The notes: a model not told the origin generated them from the letters alone. A stretch of DNA of 64,000 bases from Isoetes taiwanensis (GCA_021234155.1 JAJEKV010000014.1:8949563-9013562), one strand, 5' to 3'. Shown: positions 44,607 through 55,032, numbered from the stretch's first letter. Made by a program: numbers and translations.

Positions 44607-44683
44607 ACCTTTTCTTCAGATCTTTCAAGATGATTTTCAGCCTACAGCTCCATGGATGATCACTTGGAAAAGTTGGAGCTTGT
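44607..44683 (+). repeat. 77-bp duplication flanking the insertion, copy 2
   Basis: Same RT segment as 42419-42496 but with one T fewer (GATGATTTTCAGCC), which shifts the frame. The RT sequence then continues, minus about ten codons, with NPEKCTFCVTSGVLLGHVVS. Confidence 0.95.
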
Positions 44684-46801
44684 CTCAATCCTGAGAAGTG
44701 CACTTTTTGCGTCACCTCAGGCGTTCTGTTGGGTCATGTGGTCAGTAAAGAAGGCATCACCACGGATCCCGCTAAAATCAGTTGTGTACTGAAGGCTCAA
44801 GCACCCACAAATATCAAAGAGACACGTTCCTTCCTGGGTAAGGTTAATTACTATTCCACCTTCATTCCTGGACTTGCCGCTATCGCTGATCCCATTCATA
44901 AACTCACGGATGATGAATCCACTTGGGCTTGGAATCCCCTGCTTTAAGCGCGCCGAAGTTGAAGCTGTTACTTACTCAGGCCCCGGTACTTGTTCCTCCT
45001 CAATGGGACAAACCCTTCCACGTTCATGTTGATGTCTCTGCTTTTGCCATTGGTGCTGTTCTTTCTCAGGCCTATGATGAACACACGGATAAACCTATCC
45101 GCTATGCCAGCCGAAAACTCAATCCTGCTGAGCGCAACTACTCTGCCACGGAGCGCGAAGCTTTGGGCTTAGTTTTCTGTGTCCAACGTTTCCGTCATTA
45201 TTTGTTGGGCAGCCAGATCAAGTTCTTTGTTGACCATCAAGCTCTTCTCTATTTAATCAACAAAGCCACGCCCACGGGTAGAATTGCTCGTTGGGTCCTT
45301 CTTCTGCAAGAATTCGCTCCTTTCAAAATTGTTCATAAGGCAGGCAAGTCACATGTGGTGCCTGATTATCTTTCACGCATCCACACGGATGATCCCTCCA
45401 CGGGTGTTTCTGACGCCTTTCCAGACGCTCAATTGTTCTTGGTCACGGCCACGCCCCATTGGTTTCACAACTTTCAGCAATATCTTCTCACTGGTGCTCT
45501 TCCTCCCGAAGATCCGACGCCTCTCGTGCAAGCTTCTGGCTCCCGCCCGCCGGCCGGTTTCGAGAGGTCCGTGACTACACCATGGTTGCAGGTGCCATCC
45601 AGATAAATGCAAGAAAGACATGGTCCTCCCGCCGCTGTGTCCTCCCCTCATGAGGTGCCCGACATTGTTCGACAAGCCCATGACGGGCTTGGTGGTGGTC
45701 ATTTTAGTGGTGACGCCGACGCAAGACGCAAAATTCTTTCCCGCGTGATATTTCGCCCACGCTCTTCAAAGATGCCCATGCTTATGCTCGCACGCAGGAC
45801 GCCCGTCACCGCGTATTGGGAAAGCCCACGCCCGTGACGCCTCTTCCCTTGACGGCCGCCACGCCACTTTCCTTCAAAGAAATGGGGAATGGACTTTGTG
45901 GGGCCCATGGACCCACCAAGACGCAAGACACCCGCGTCTTCGCTACATTCTGGTCATCACGGATTATGCTACCAAATGGGCGAAAGCTTGTGCACTTCCA
46001 CACAACACTGCTGCCAGTACCTCCAAGGTTCTCTACACGCACATCATCACGCGTTTTGGTTGTCCCACGGAACTTGTTAGTGATCGTGGCGTGCATTTTG
46101 TTAATCATACCATCAAGGAGCTGACAGACTATCTTCACATTCAACACAGGAAGAGTACCCCTTACTATCCACAGGGAAATGGCTTGGCTGAAAGTACCAA
46201 CAAAACTCTCATCACTGTTCTTAAGAAAATTTGTGACGCTTCTCGTACAGATTGGCAAGACAAGTTGCCTACTGTTCTTTGGGCTTACAACACTAGTTTC
46301 AAAATTGCTACTGGCCACACTCCTTTCAAACTGGTTTATGGTCAAGAAGCTCTCATGCCTTTTGAATATATTCTCCTGACTCTCCGTTTCCAACTTGCTA
46401 CAACACATAATCCACCTGCTGCACTCAAGGAACGGGTTTATCAATTGGAACAGTTGGATGAACTTCGGCGAGATGCTTACATTCGTGTTCTTCATGGACA
46501 ACAGTTGCAGAAATCATTGCATGACAAACGTCTTAAGACAAAAACATTCAAAGAAGGTGATTTGGTTCTTCTTTATGATTCTCGTTACAAAAATTTTCCG
46601 GGCAAGTTAAAGTTCAGGTGGCTTGGTCCTTATCAAATTATTCAAGTTGTTCAACCCAGTGTTTTCAAGCTGGCCGAGTTAGATCGCACTCCATTACCTA
46701 CTCTGGTTAATGGCTTTTGCCTTAAGCAATTTCATACAGAAGCTACAGACAGTTCTACACAAGATGCACCACAAAGTTCTGAAACAACAGATAGTGACTA
46801 A
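44684..46801 (+). pseudogene. pol: RT C-terminus, RNase H and integrase
   Basis: Continuation of pol after the insertion. RT thumb (GHVVSKEGITTDPAKISCVL, SFLGKVNYYSTFIPG) up to 44945; RNase H in another frame (HVHVDVSAFAIGAVLSQA, SATEREALGLVF, FFVDHQALLYLI, supplying the D, E and D of the active site) to 45604; a degraded integrase zinc-binding region (VRQAHDGLGGGHFSGDADAR); then the integrase core 45896-46801 with VITDYATKWAK, ELVSDRGVHF and PQGNGLAESTNKTL (the DDE residues) and a C-terminal GDLVLLYDSRYKNFPGKLKF domain. Frame changes near 44945 and 45850 and a stop at 45604 break it. The integrase core itself is open to its stop at 46801. Confidence 0.9.
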
Positions 46802-46923
46802 AAACGGCATATTTATATTACTAGAGGCAAATTACAAAATGTGAGTATTGCCCACTTACTTCCGCTCTGAGCAGAGCTCTATGGGCAGTGCCCTATTTAC
46901 AAAATTATAAAATTAAAACCCCT

Positions 46924-47184
46924 CTACTCCGGGTTGGGAGCAGAGGTGATGCGGAGGATATGGTAGTAGTTCTGCTCCGGATCCCAGCGCAGATGCACCA
47001 CCACCTCCATGGAGTTGGTCAGAGGATCGGGATGCTCAGCCATCCCACTGCACCAGCCATCCATAGGGATGCCACGGTTGTGGCATTTCCAGAGATCCAG
47101 ACAGTTCATCTTGCAGGTGATCCATTCTTGACAGTTCGTTGGCATTGTGCAGTTCTCGTTCAAACCAGCCGCTGCCATACTCAT
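46924..47184 (-). CDS. Antisense small Cys-rich ORF of the Ty3 element
   Basis: 86 residues on the strand opposite to gag-pol, between integrase and the third ORF. The frame is unbroken, unlike all sense genes of the element. Six Cys fall in the first 45 residues with spacing C-x5-C-x5-C-x3-C-x5-C-x10-C (LNENCTMPTNCQEWITCKMN and on), followed by a strand-rich tail. A TATA box (47222-47229) and an inverted CCAAT (47261-47265) lie just upstream on the same strand. Antisense ORFs at this location are known in the Tat lineage (for example Grande), so a real gene is plausible. Function unknown; the Cys pattern could bind zinc. Confidence 0.55.
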   Translation of the reverse strand: MSMAAAGLNENCTMPTNCQEWITCKMNCLDLWKCHNRGIPMDGWCSGMAEHPDPLTNSMEVVVHLRWDPEQNYYHILRITSAPNPE

Positions 47185-47221
47185 GGTCGCCAAGGGTGTC
47201 TCCGCTTCATCCCCTGCTTGT

Positions 47222-47229
47222 CTTATATA
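47222..47229 (-). promoter_or_regulatory. TATA box of the antisense ORF
   Basis: TATATAAG on the minus strand, 38 bp upstream of the ATG at 47184. ATTGG (CCAAT in inverted orientation) lies 32 bp further upstream at 47261-47265. Spacing is typical of a plant core promoter. Confidence 0.5.
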
Positions 47230-47732
47230 GCCCCACCAACGGGAATCCTGTCGACGTGGACCAATCAGACAACTCGCCGACGTGTTTGGAATGCAAGGCC
47301 GTTTCTAAATTAGAATCTTTTCTCCCGCCGCATATCTAGCAATGGTACCTTCTGACACCTTCGTTTTAATGATATCCCACTTCGAGTTGCCCACATTAAA
47401 TGACATTCCTTCTTTTCACGCGCGTCGAACATTAATATATGTACCTTCGCCAGCTGTCACATCCGATCGTTCATTTACGTCTCATCTCCACCGTTCATTG
47501 CTTCTCCCTTAACTGCTTATGGACTTAGCCAAATTTTTGCCTCTCAATTGACTCCTTCGCATCTTTTGCCACCTGGCATCATCAACGGTCGCCGCTTCAT
47601 TCTCATCACGCCCCTTCGCAAATCACTTGTGCGCCCTAAAAACCTTTTCGTCCATCTTCATTTTCATCTTCCGCTCTTCGCCCTCCGGCTTCTCCACACA
47701 GTTCTTCTTGTTCCTCTCAGACGCTCTACGCC

Positions 47733-50712
47733 ATGGCTGCTTCACCCAAATTTCCTCAACTTCAAGCTTCCGCTCCAAGGGATCCAGCTCTTTTTGAGTC
47801 CGTGACTTTCTCGACACCCACCTTTCGTGAGGCCCTAGTTGGTCCGAGTCGTGAAGTGGCGGAACGCCAGGAGCTTTACGAATTCTCACAAATAGACCTC
47901 CCTACACCCAATCCGGAGCAATTGAAGCAGTTCGACGCTCATATAGTCAACAGCTCGGAAGGATACGCTACCATGGTCGATGGCACCACCATTTTGCTTA
48001 CTCAGGCTCTGATTTCTGAGGTATTCCACATTCCTTTGAAACGATTCTTTATCTTGGGCTGCCTTACAAGACCTGGATGTCACTCAGTTTGGCACTGTTC
48101 CTTATCAAGCCAACATGCATCGCCTCACCAATATTGCCAAGACCCACGACACTTTTGTAAAGTTTCTGTGGCGAAAATTGCTTGGGTATTCTATCAAGAA
48201 CACCCATATCAATAAACAGTTCTACAATGTTGTTATCACGGCCATCCGCTCCACTCACCATATTGATTGGCCACAAATGCTATTCTTTCGACTCCTTCAT
48301 GAAGTGGATCGCATTCGGGCTGCCCCCTCTTCCGTTTTTGAAGCCTCCGTGGGTGCCCATCTTCAAGCCCTCATCCGTCATTACCTTCCTGGGTCCCCTT
48401 CCATTTCTCATGCATCCACTCAGCAATCTTTTCATTCACTTCCTCAAAACCAACAGGCTGCACCTTCACGCCATACTTCTCCTAGTCATGTTCAACACAA
48501 CACCACGCATGTTACTGTCTCTTCTTCCTCCACAGAATCCATGCCCTCCGTTTCTCCTCATGTCTCTCAGACGTCCCAGACAAGGCAACAACAGGGCCCT
48601 GCACCTCTTCCTCCCAGGAGGCCCTCTATAAATATCAACAGGATGTTCAAGCCGTTGTCCTCAAGCTTCAAGACTCCCAAGACGCTTTCATGAATGGAGT
48701 TCAAGCCTACCTGGAGGCATCGGAAGCTGTTCACAGGGATCTTCAAGCTGCCACCACGCCGGTTCAGACCCTGGAAGACAAACTTCAAGAAAAGCACAAG
48801 GCTCTTTTACAGACCCGTGAGGATCTCAAGAATGCACAAGATCAGACCAGCCTGCTTGTTGATCAACAGGCTCAGTTACAAACCACAATTCAGGAGTTGC
48901 TGGAGCAGGTCAAGGCCAAGGATAACCTCCTGGGCAACAAGGATAAAGATCTTGCCAAACTTAACACCCTGTATACAGAGCTTTCTCAAAGTTACAGCAC
49001 TCAAGTCCACGACCTTACAGAACGTGATACTCGAATCACCTCCTTAGAAGCTCAGCTTTCCACGCTGACCAATCAGCTCACGCCTCTCCAGGATCAGCTT
49101 ACGGAGGCTAAGAAACAGAAGATCATTGATGATGCAGAGATTGCCACACTTCGACTCCACACTCCTGGGCAATCCTCTTCACATGGCACGCTCTCTCATA
49201 AACGGGTCCGTGATCAGTCACGTCTTCTGCTAGAAAAGGAGAATCGGATCCGCGACCTCGAACATCAGCTCCAGCAAGCTGTTCAATCTGCCGAAGAGGC
49301 CCAAAATAAACAGGAGGGCTATATTGATATTGCTACCCACATCCCTGTGGATTTCTCTACTCCTTCCAGTTATCTGGACTATGTGGTTGCCAGACGCCAC
49401 CTTTTTCTTCTGAAGTGGTACGCGGCCGACGGCCAGATTAATCAATAGCCACTCCGCCGTACGGATTTTCTAAGGATCTGGCCGGATCTTTCTGTCGAAG
49501 ACAAAGGTTTACTCTGTGCCCTCTTGGTCTTTGATCAGATCACCTGTGAAGATCCGGATTTGGTACAATTCCGAGTTGTTTTTCATGACTTCTATCTGGC
49601 TGATATACACGATAAATTCCAAGATGAGGCCCATCGTGTTTTTCGAGGCAACTCCCATGCTGCTTGGTTGTTATTGCCAACCAACCCATATTTCAAGGAT
49701 CATGATCAGTCTCACGCTTTTGAACAGGAGTACATGCCTGAACTTGCTCATCACTTACCTCTGTGGCAGGCTGAAACATTGGAACAGGTACGGCGAAATT
49801 TAGCGCATCCTGAGGATCTTCAGTTTGCCCAGATTTATATGCAGCACTTGGGAGGCTACAATCAACTGCGTGGCCTTCTGGAAAGCAAGACCATACCAAC
49901 GGGTTGGGTTAATCCTCCTGTCTATACTCAGCTCTCTGCTCCAGAGTGGGACCAGTGGCCGTGCTCTTGATCAAGATCTTGTTCGTGAATTCAGGGAAAT
50001 GGCTCAGCAGCCCACGCCCACGGGTATGGCTCACTCTCCATATGCTTCATTAGGAGTCCCTCCACGCCCACGGTTTCTCACCTCTGACTGGCGTCTTCCG
50101 TTTTGGACCAAGGTCCTGGAAGGCCACGCTGGGTGGACTCCTCCTCGGATCTCGACGGATCTCCGGTGGGATCCACGTTTTGTCCGACGCTCCAATTGGG
50201 AGGATAGTGCCACTTTGGACTCCACTGAAAATTGGATCTATATTGCAAATGAGCGTGGTTGGCAAAAGCCCGTTGATGCTGTTCATGGCCTTGATGCCTT
50301 CTTGCAGAATGCTGCCACCTCCCCAGACCCTTAGGCTTCTGTGCTGCTCTCAAGTGCCTCCTTGTAAGCTCGCTCAATCGGCAGCGTCCTATTTTTTTAT
50401 TGCAACCCGAATGCCAGCGTCAGTGCTTTCGGTCTCTAGACCTGCCTTCTCATGGAGTGCCAGTTCGTTCCTTCTGAGGCACATGCTGCCCTTGAAGACA
50501 TGGTACGCTCAGGATTTCTCCTTGACGCTCATCCTGCACTTGGGCTTAACACTCCAGAAGCTCTTCAAGTACGTCAGGATCTCATTGGCAATTATCACAA
50601 TGGCGCCCGTCCTCATTCCCGTGAGGATCACTTTCAAACTGCTGGATTCCCGCCATCGGAAACACTTCCTCCTTTTCTTCACTCTGAGTGTCGTTTGGTG
50701 GGGGGGGAGTGT
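47733..50712 (+). pseudogene. Third ORF of the Ty3 element, coiled-coil protein
   Basis: About 990 codons in all, starting at ATG 47733 (MAASPKFPQLQASAPRDPAL). Frames change near 48050 and 48690, and again near 49950; TAG stops lie at 49446 and 50332. Order: an N-terminal globular part, a Ser/Thr/Pro-rich linker (48400-48650), a long Gln/Leu/Glu-rich coiled coil (48720-49330; for example LEDKLQEKHKALLQTREDLK), and a C-terminal domain rich in aromatic residues (VFHDFYLADIHDKFQDEAHR, RFLTSDWRLPFWTKVLE) ending in the polypurine tract. There is no signal peptide or transmembrane helix, so it is not an obvious envelope protein. Long accessory ORFs of this kind occur in some plant Ty3 lineages; its function is unknown. 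Confidence 0.6.
50694..50709 (+). promoter_or_regulatory. Polypurine tract
   Basis: TTGGTGGGGGGGGAG directly precedes the 3' LTR (TGTTAG at 50710). It is the expected plus-strand primer for reverse transcription. Confidence 0.7.
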
Positions 50713-51303
50713 TAGTCTTGTACGTCCTGGTACATGACTTTTCATGCATACAACGGACCAAGTCAAGGCCAAGGATCCACAGCCAGGCACAGGTCAGTCA
50801 TCAAAGGCCCCGCAGAAGACCAAGCAGACCACGCAGTCAAAGGCCACGCCTGCCGTCAAGAGGAGGCGCTCAGACAAGTGACGGCCCGTCACCGTTTGCG
50901 TCAGCGTCAGCGTGATTTCAGGCATTTCAAGAGGCACCGCCAACATTCCTGCAAATCAGGCCTCCTTCCAGGAGTCGGCACCGAAATCAGTCAGAGTGTC
51001 TATATTGGGTCAGAGGCCATTATACTATATATAGGAGTAGAGCTAGTACATGAGTTTTTTAGATGAGTTTTGAGTCTTGTCTCACTTCAGTTTCTCTCGA
51101 TTGCGAGAGTTCATGTATCTTCATTGACATCAAGAAAGTTGTTCTCACTATTGTGATCTCATTGTTCTTTTTTTGCTTTCTTTTCTCTTTTTCCTTGTTC
51201 TTTTGCAAATCCCGCGTGACATAGTTCCCGGATTCTCCTGTTAGATCCAAGGGTCCTCACTGAGGGCTGTCTTGCAGGAGTTCCCAAACCCAGACCCCAA
51301 ACA
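50710..51303 (+). repeat. 3' LTR
   Basis: 594 bp, same length as the 5' LTR, about 15 differences by eye, TATA box at 51026-51035. Confidence 0.9.
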
Positions 51304-51308
51304 AACAG
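51304..51308 (+). repeat. Target-site duplication AACAG (right copy)
   Basis: Repeats 38059-38063. Joining the flanks at this duplication restores the ORF1 stop codon of LINE-A (AACAGATAA). Confidence 0.85.
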
Positions 51309-51349
51309 ATAATTTGGCTACCCCTTTCTGAACTCCCTTTTCTTCTATC

Positions 51350-53780
51350 ATGAAAATAATGACATGGAATATCAGGGGGATGAAAGGCCCTATCAAGAGA
51401 AGGAGGATTATTTCTCAGCTTAGACACTATAAGGCTGACCTTATTTTGCTTCAGGAAACCAAGCTCCCTAAGTTTGAGAGCTCAAGCCTCTCTGATTTGA
51501 TATATCTGGGTGCATCTTCTGTTTGGATTGAGTCTTCTGGTGCAAGTGGGGGGTTGATTATGATTTGGAAATCTCTGACTCATGTCTCCTTCTATAACAA
51601 CCCTAGTAAATGTTGGCAGGCAGTTGTTTTGTCTATTAACAACTCTAATTTTGGAGTTCCTAATATCTATGCTCCTACTTGCCCAAAGGATAGAGAATCA
51701 TTATGGCCAGAAATTAATTCTTGGATGTCTTCCCAACCTCACAAAGATTGGATTGTATCTGGTGACTTCAATAACACCCCTAACTGGGATATGAAATTGG
51801 GGAACATAATTAACATGTCCACCACTGAGAGAATTCACTAGGACTCTCTGATCTCTGACTCCAACTTGATCTATGTCCCCTCCTCAACTGCAACTTATAC
51901 CTGGTCAAACAACAGAAAAATTCAAATAGAGTATAATGTGCTCTCGACAGGTTCTATGTCTCCAACTCCTCTTGCTCCTTTTGGGACAATTGTTATGTGG
52001 CCAGTGATGAATCTATTTCCATATCAGATCACCAACCACAATTTCTACATACTAAACATTTATTGAACCTTCCTAGAGATGGTAACATATGCCCTTCAAG
52101 CTTAACTGCTCCCTGCTTTATAATGACCAATTTTGTATGGAGTTCAAGAATTTCTATCTTTCTCTGCAAAATGACCATGTTGTGTTGTGTTCTAATGGCC
52201 ATCACTCTATGAAAAATTTCTATTCCAAGATCAAACAAGTCAAATCATGGATCAAGAGTTGGTCTCATACAATTTTCAAAGAGAGAAATAAGCAGAAAGA
52301 TTGCTACCTTGAACAAACGAGGAATATTAGAGCTTAGCTCCAGACTCATCCCTATGATGTGTTTTTGCAAATTGGTGAGGAAGTCTATTGAAGAAATAAA
52401 GTCTGGAGAAGAAAATAAAGTCTATTCATGAAATTGAGGCCAAGAGCTATGCAATAAAATGCAAAATCAAATTTAATAAGGAGATGGATCTTGGGAGTTT
52501 TTAATTCTTCTACAGAACTGCCAAGAATAGGCTGCTCAATAATTCTATAGTTCAAGTGCAATCAGAAAATGGTACAAGCATTGATTCTCCTAGGGACATT
52601 AAGAATTTCTTTCAGTAAAAGTTTGCTTCCCTATTTAGTGGCAGTGACAATAACATGAAGATCTCTTCTTCAAAAAAGGATGAATTCATTTCCCTGATAA
52701 ATCACATCATTCCTAATTTTGGTAGTATGATGGATGATTCGATTGCTTCTATCCTCTGAGCAAGAAATTTATAAGGTTATTATGAGCTTCAGCAAGGGTA
52801 AATCCCCTGGACCAGATGGGACCCCACCTGAATTTTATATGCATTTCTGGAACATTTTAAAGGATGATATTATCAAAGAAAATATATAGGAAATGGTCTG
52901 ACTATGGTATTACTCATATCAAAGATTTATATAGGAATGATCATATTATTTCCTGGACCAATCTTAGGAGATTAATCCATGGTACTTCAAGTGACAAAAC
53001 CATCTTCCTTCATTTCAAAAGTATTTTGTCTCAATTTACTAATTTGCTTGGCAGTGATAATGGTCTTATTTGGAAAATTAATGGCATTAATGGATACAAA
53101 GTCAGTTCTGTATATGCCATTCTCAATCAAAGGGACACTCCTGTTAAAGCAAAATACAAATGGTCTATCTCAGAAGATGAATGTAAAATTCTTTTCAGGA
53201 ATATTTGGAAATCTTACTGTCCTCCAAAGGTTATTTTTTTTATTTGGTTGATTGCTCACAAAAGTCTTCCTAATCTCGTCCCTATCTCAAAGAGTTTCGA
53301 CTGTTCTTCCACCCTGCCAATCAAATTGCTCCCAAGATGAAACTCTGCAACACATCTTCCTGTGTCCAAAAATTGCTTACTTCTGATCTTGGTTCTATAG
53401 TAAATTTAGACAATACTTCTCTGTTCACAATCAGGGGAACTTGCTCCAACATATTCAAAATAAATGCCTTTCTTAACACTATTATGTTTACTGCCCTGTG
53501 GAATATTTAGAAGGCTAGAAATAGGATTGTGTATGGTAAAAAGAATATCTCTATTTTCTGGATTAAGATGAATTTCCAGTTAGATTTGGAAGGTTATGTA
53601 ACTGCTCACAAAAGTAAATTTGGAGACAAGTATGACAGGAAATGGGATGCTATTGGTAACTTCATTGGTGTTTTTAATTTGTTTAATTCCTTCCTCAATG
53701 TTATCCATTCTAATGCATCTTTCTCTGATGATTTTGATAGAATATCTGGAGTTCCTAAGAGGGGAAGGCAGGAACAAGTT
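51350..53780 (+). pseudogene. LINE-A ORF2 (endonuclease, RT deleted)
   Basis: ATG 51350. The apurinic-type endonuclease is clear: MTWNIRGMKG, LILLQETKLPKFES, WIVSGDFNNTP, and after breaks ISDHQPQ. Stops at 51840 and later. The linker and RT N-terminus follow (SFSKGKSPGPDGTPPEFYMH, about 52790-52850). Directly after FWNILKDD the frame jumps to a C-terminal region (WSISEDECKILFRNIWKSYC then PPKVIFFIWLIAHKSLPN), so the RT palm with YADD is missing, a deletion of more than 1 kb compared with LINE-B. The tail YDRKWDAIGNFIGVFNLF matches YDRNWDTLGSFQGFYSYF of LINE-B, which confirms kinship. Not functional. Confidence 0.8.
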
Positions 53781-53787
53781 TGACACC

Positions 53788-54204
53788 ATGCTGACCTATC
53801 ATGAAGCTACACTATACAGTAACAGCACAGGGGTTTCCAATGCAACATCAGATGAAATCGAGCTATATAAAGTCAGATGCAATAGTAATGAAGCATCATG
53901 GGCTAAGATTTACTGCAGAGAAGTCGTGCAGATGTATTGCATGTTCAGCTTCTTGTTCATGTATCACTTCTCATTGACAGATAGGCAGCTTAGTAGGTAC
54001 AGAGAATTATACTATTCTCACAAGATGTTGGCTGATCTTTATGGCACTCTGCTTATTCTGATGGGAAAAGAAGACATCCACCAGCTCCTTATGGAAAATG
54101 GATCTGAGCATAACATTTACAAGTTTGGGACTGACTCAAGTTTCTATTGGGTCTACAACTCCATCTTTGACCAGATCATGCAGTCACCAACTCATACAGC
54201 CTAG
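53788..54204 (+). CDS. Unidentified 138-residue ORF after LINE-A ORF2
   Basis: Open frame ATG 53788 (MLTYHEATLYSNSTG) to TAG 54202-54204, with a hydrophobic/aromatic middle (MYCMFSFLFMYHFSLTDRQL) that might be membrane-associated, and MENGSEHNIYKFGTDSSFYW near its end. No family recognised. It lies downstream of ORF2, in the position where LINE-B has another small ORF (61062-61298), but the two do not align convincingly. A 3' splice-like TTCTTGCAG|GAATTC at about 54341 is followed by a further open stretch (to 54491), so it could be an exon of a spliced gene. Whether it belongs to LINE-A or to older flanking DNA is unclear. Confidence 0.35.
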   Translation: MLTYHEATLYSNSTGVSNATSDEIELYKVRCNSNEASWAKIYCREVVQMYCMFSFLFMYHFSLTDRQLSRYRELYYSHKMLADLYGTLLILMGKEDIHQLLMENGSEHNIYKFGTDSSFYWVYNSIFDQIMQSPTHTA

Positions 54205-54570
54205 CCATCATTTCTAATTCCCATCACAAACTTGACCTCAGCTACTTAATGTCCTGAAAATTGCTTATGCTCAGTAATAAATCTTACTTTTGTCTAACAT
54301 TTTGCTCAAGTACTTGGAAAGCAATTTTGTTCTTGCAGGAATTCTGGAATCGAATGGCCAGCAATGATGTCTCCTTCATGCTCAGATATCAGCTCCTTAA
54401 GAGGGGGCAAGGCAGTACTTTGATTATTTCTTCATGGAAATATTACTTCATTGAGCTTATTTTGCAGTTGGTCTGCAACTGGTCCACCTAAGGAAAACTA
54501 TACAGCTATAATTTAAGTTTTATTTCATTACACTTATGATGTAACTAATGGGGTTGAAATGGATAGACGA

Positions 54571-54622
54571 GGAGGTTAACCCTCCCTTCGAGACAATCAT
54601 CGAGGGGGAAGGTTTAACCTCC
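54571..54622. repeat. Imperfect hairpin
   Basis: GGAGGTTAACCCTCCCTTCG (54571-) can pair with CGAGGGGGAAGGTTTAACCT (54601-) across an 11-nt loop, with a few mismatches. It lies between LINE-A and LINE-B and could be a 3' structure of LINE-A or a chance palindrome. Confidence 0.5.
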
Positions 54623-54680
54623 CATAAGCAGCTGCTAGATCTCTATTAATCCTAACATGCACCATCTCAATCTAGACATG

Positions 54681-54698
54681 GCAATGGTTTTGAATGAG
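54681..54698 (+). repeat. LINE-B target-site duplication, left copy
   Basis: GCAATGGTTTTGAATGAG, repeated perfectly at 61545-61562 directly after the poly(A) tail. Confidence 0.95.
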
Positions 54699-54756
54699 AT
54701 CAGGAGGCGATGGCGGGAGCACAGGTGGGAGAACAGCGCCTTCTCTACCCTAAACC

Positions 54757-55032
54757 ATGAAGCACTTCACCATTTTGATCCAGGGAGAGAGATTCTCTTG
54801 TGGATGGTTAGAGGGAGAAAGTGCTCAGCTATGGGAAAGCCTGATATATAATCGATTCTTCCCTGAGGAATTGTTTACTCCAGTTTTCTCAATAGTTCCT
54901 CAATCTGAGGTAGCACTTTTGGAATCATGGTTGGGGGAGTTTGTAGGTGACAGAAACGCTAGTGTTGCTGGTATCTTTCATGTGCACTGTTCTTGGGTAG
55001 ACAGTAAGATAGTAGTCAGGGTTTACAATTAG
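54757..55032 (+). CDS. LINE-B ORF0, conserved small protein of unknown function
   Basis: 91 residues, unbroken, starting 58 bp inside the element (MKHFTILIQGERFSCGWLEG). Shared with LINE-A ORF0 (35003-35323): LWESLIY then FFPEE, FSIVP, ESWLGEFVGDRN and VDSKI. The ends of the element lie outside the ORF, so it is part of the LINE transcript and would be its first translated frame. No known domain recognised; the alternation of hydrophobic residues suggests a small alpha/beta fold. Confidence 0.6.
   Translation: MKHFTILIQGERFSCGWLEGESAQLWESLIYNRFFPEELFTPVFSIVPQSEVALLESWLGEFVGDRNASVAGIFHVHCSWVDSKIVVRVYN

Larger units (their letters stand above)
38064..51303 (+). mobile_element. Ty3-type LTR retrotransposon, 13.2 kb, degenerate
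   Basis: Two 594-bp LTRs (38064-38657 and 50710-51303) begin TGTTAG and end CCAAACA, differ at about 15 positions by eye (about 97.5 percent identical), and are flanked by AACAG. A tRNA-Asp-like primer site follows the 5' LTR and a G-rich purine tract precedes the 3' LTR. The order protease, RT, RNase H, integrase places it in the Ty3/Gypsy group. Between integrase and the 3' LTR are 3.9 kb with an antisense small ORF and a long third ORF, as in Tat-like plant lineages. Frameshifts and stops in every gene, and a 2.1-kb insertion in RT, make it inactive. Confidence 0.9.
34990..53783 (+). mobile_element. LINE-A, split by a Ty3-type element
   Basis: A LINE with the order ORF0 (35003-35323), ORF1 (35509-38063), then a 13.2-kb LTR element (38064-51303), then ORF2 (51350-53780). 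The flanks of the LTR element rejoin exactly: ORF1 ends two codons after the insertion point and ORF2 starts about 40 bp later. ORF2 lost most of its RT domain. The 5' end (about 34850-35000) and the 3' end are not defined; no TSD was found. LINE-B (54699-61544) is its relative. Confidence 0.75.

Noticed and set aside
45373-46501. Long minus-strand frames opposite RNase H and integrase
   Set aside because: Shadows of the pol coding sequence without motifs or promoter, unlike the antisense ORF at 46924-47184.
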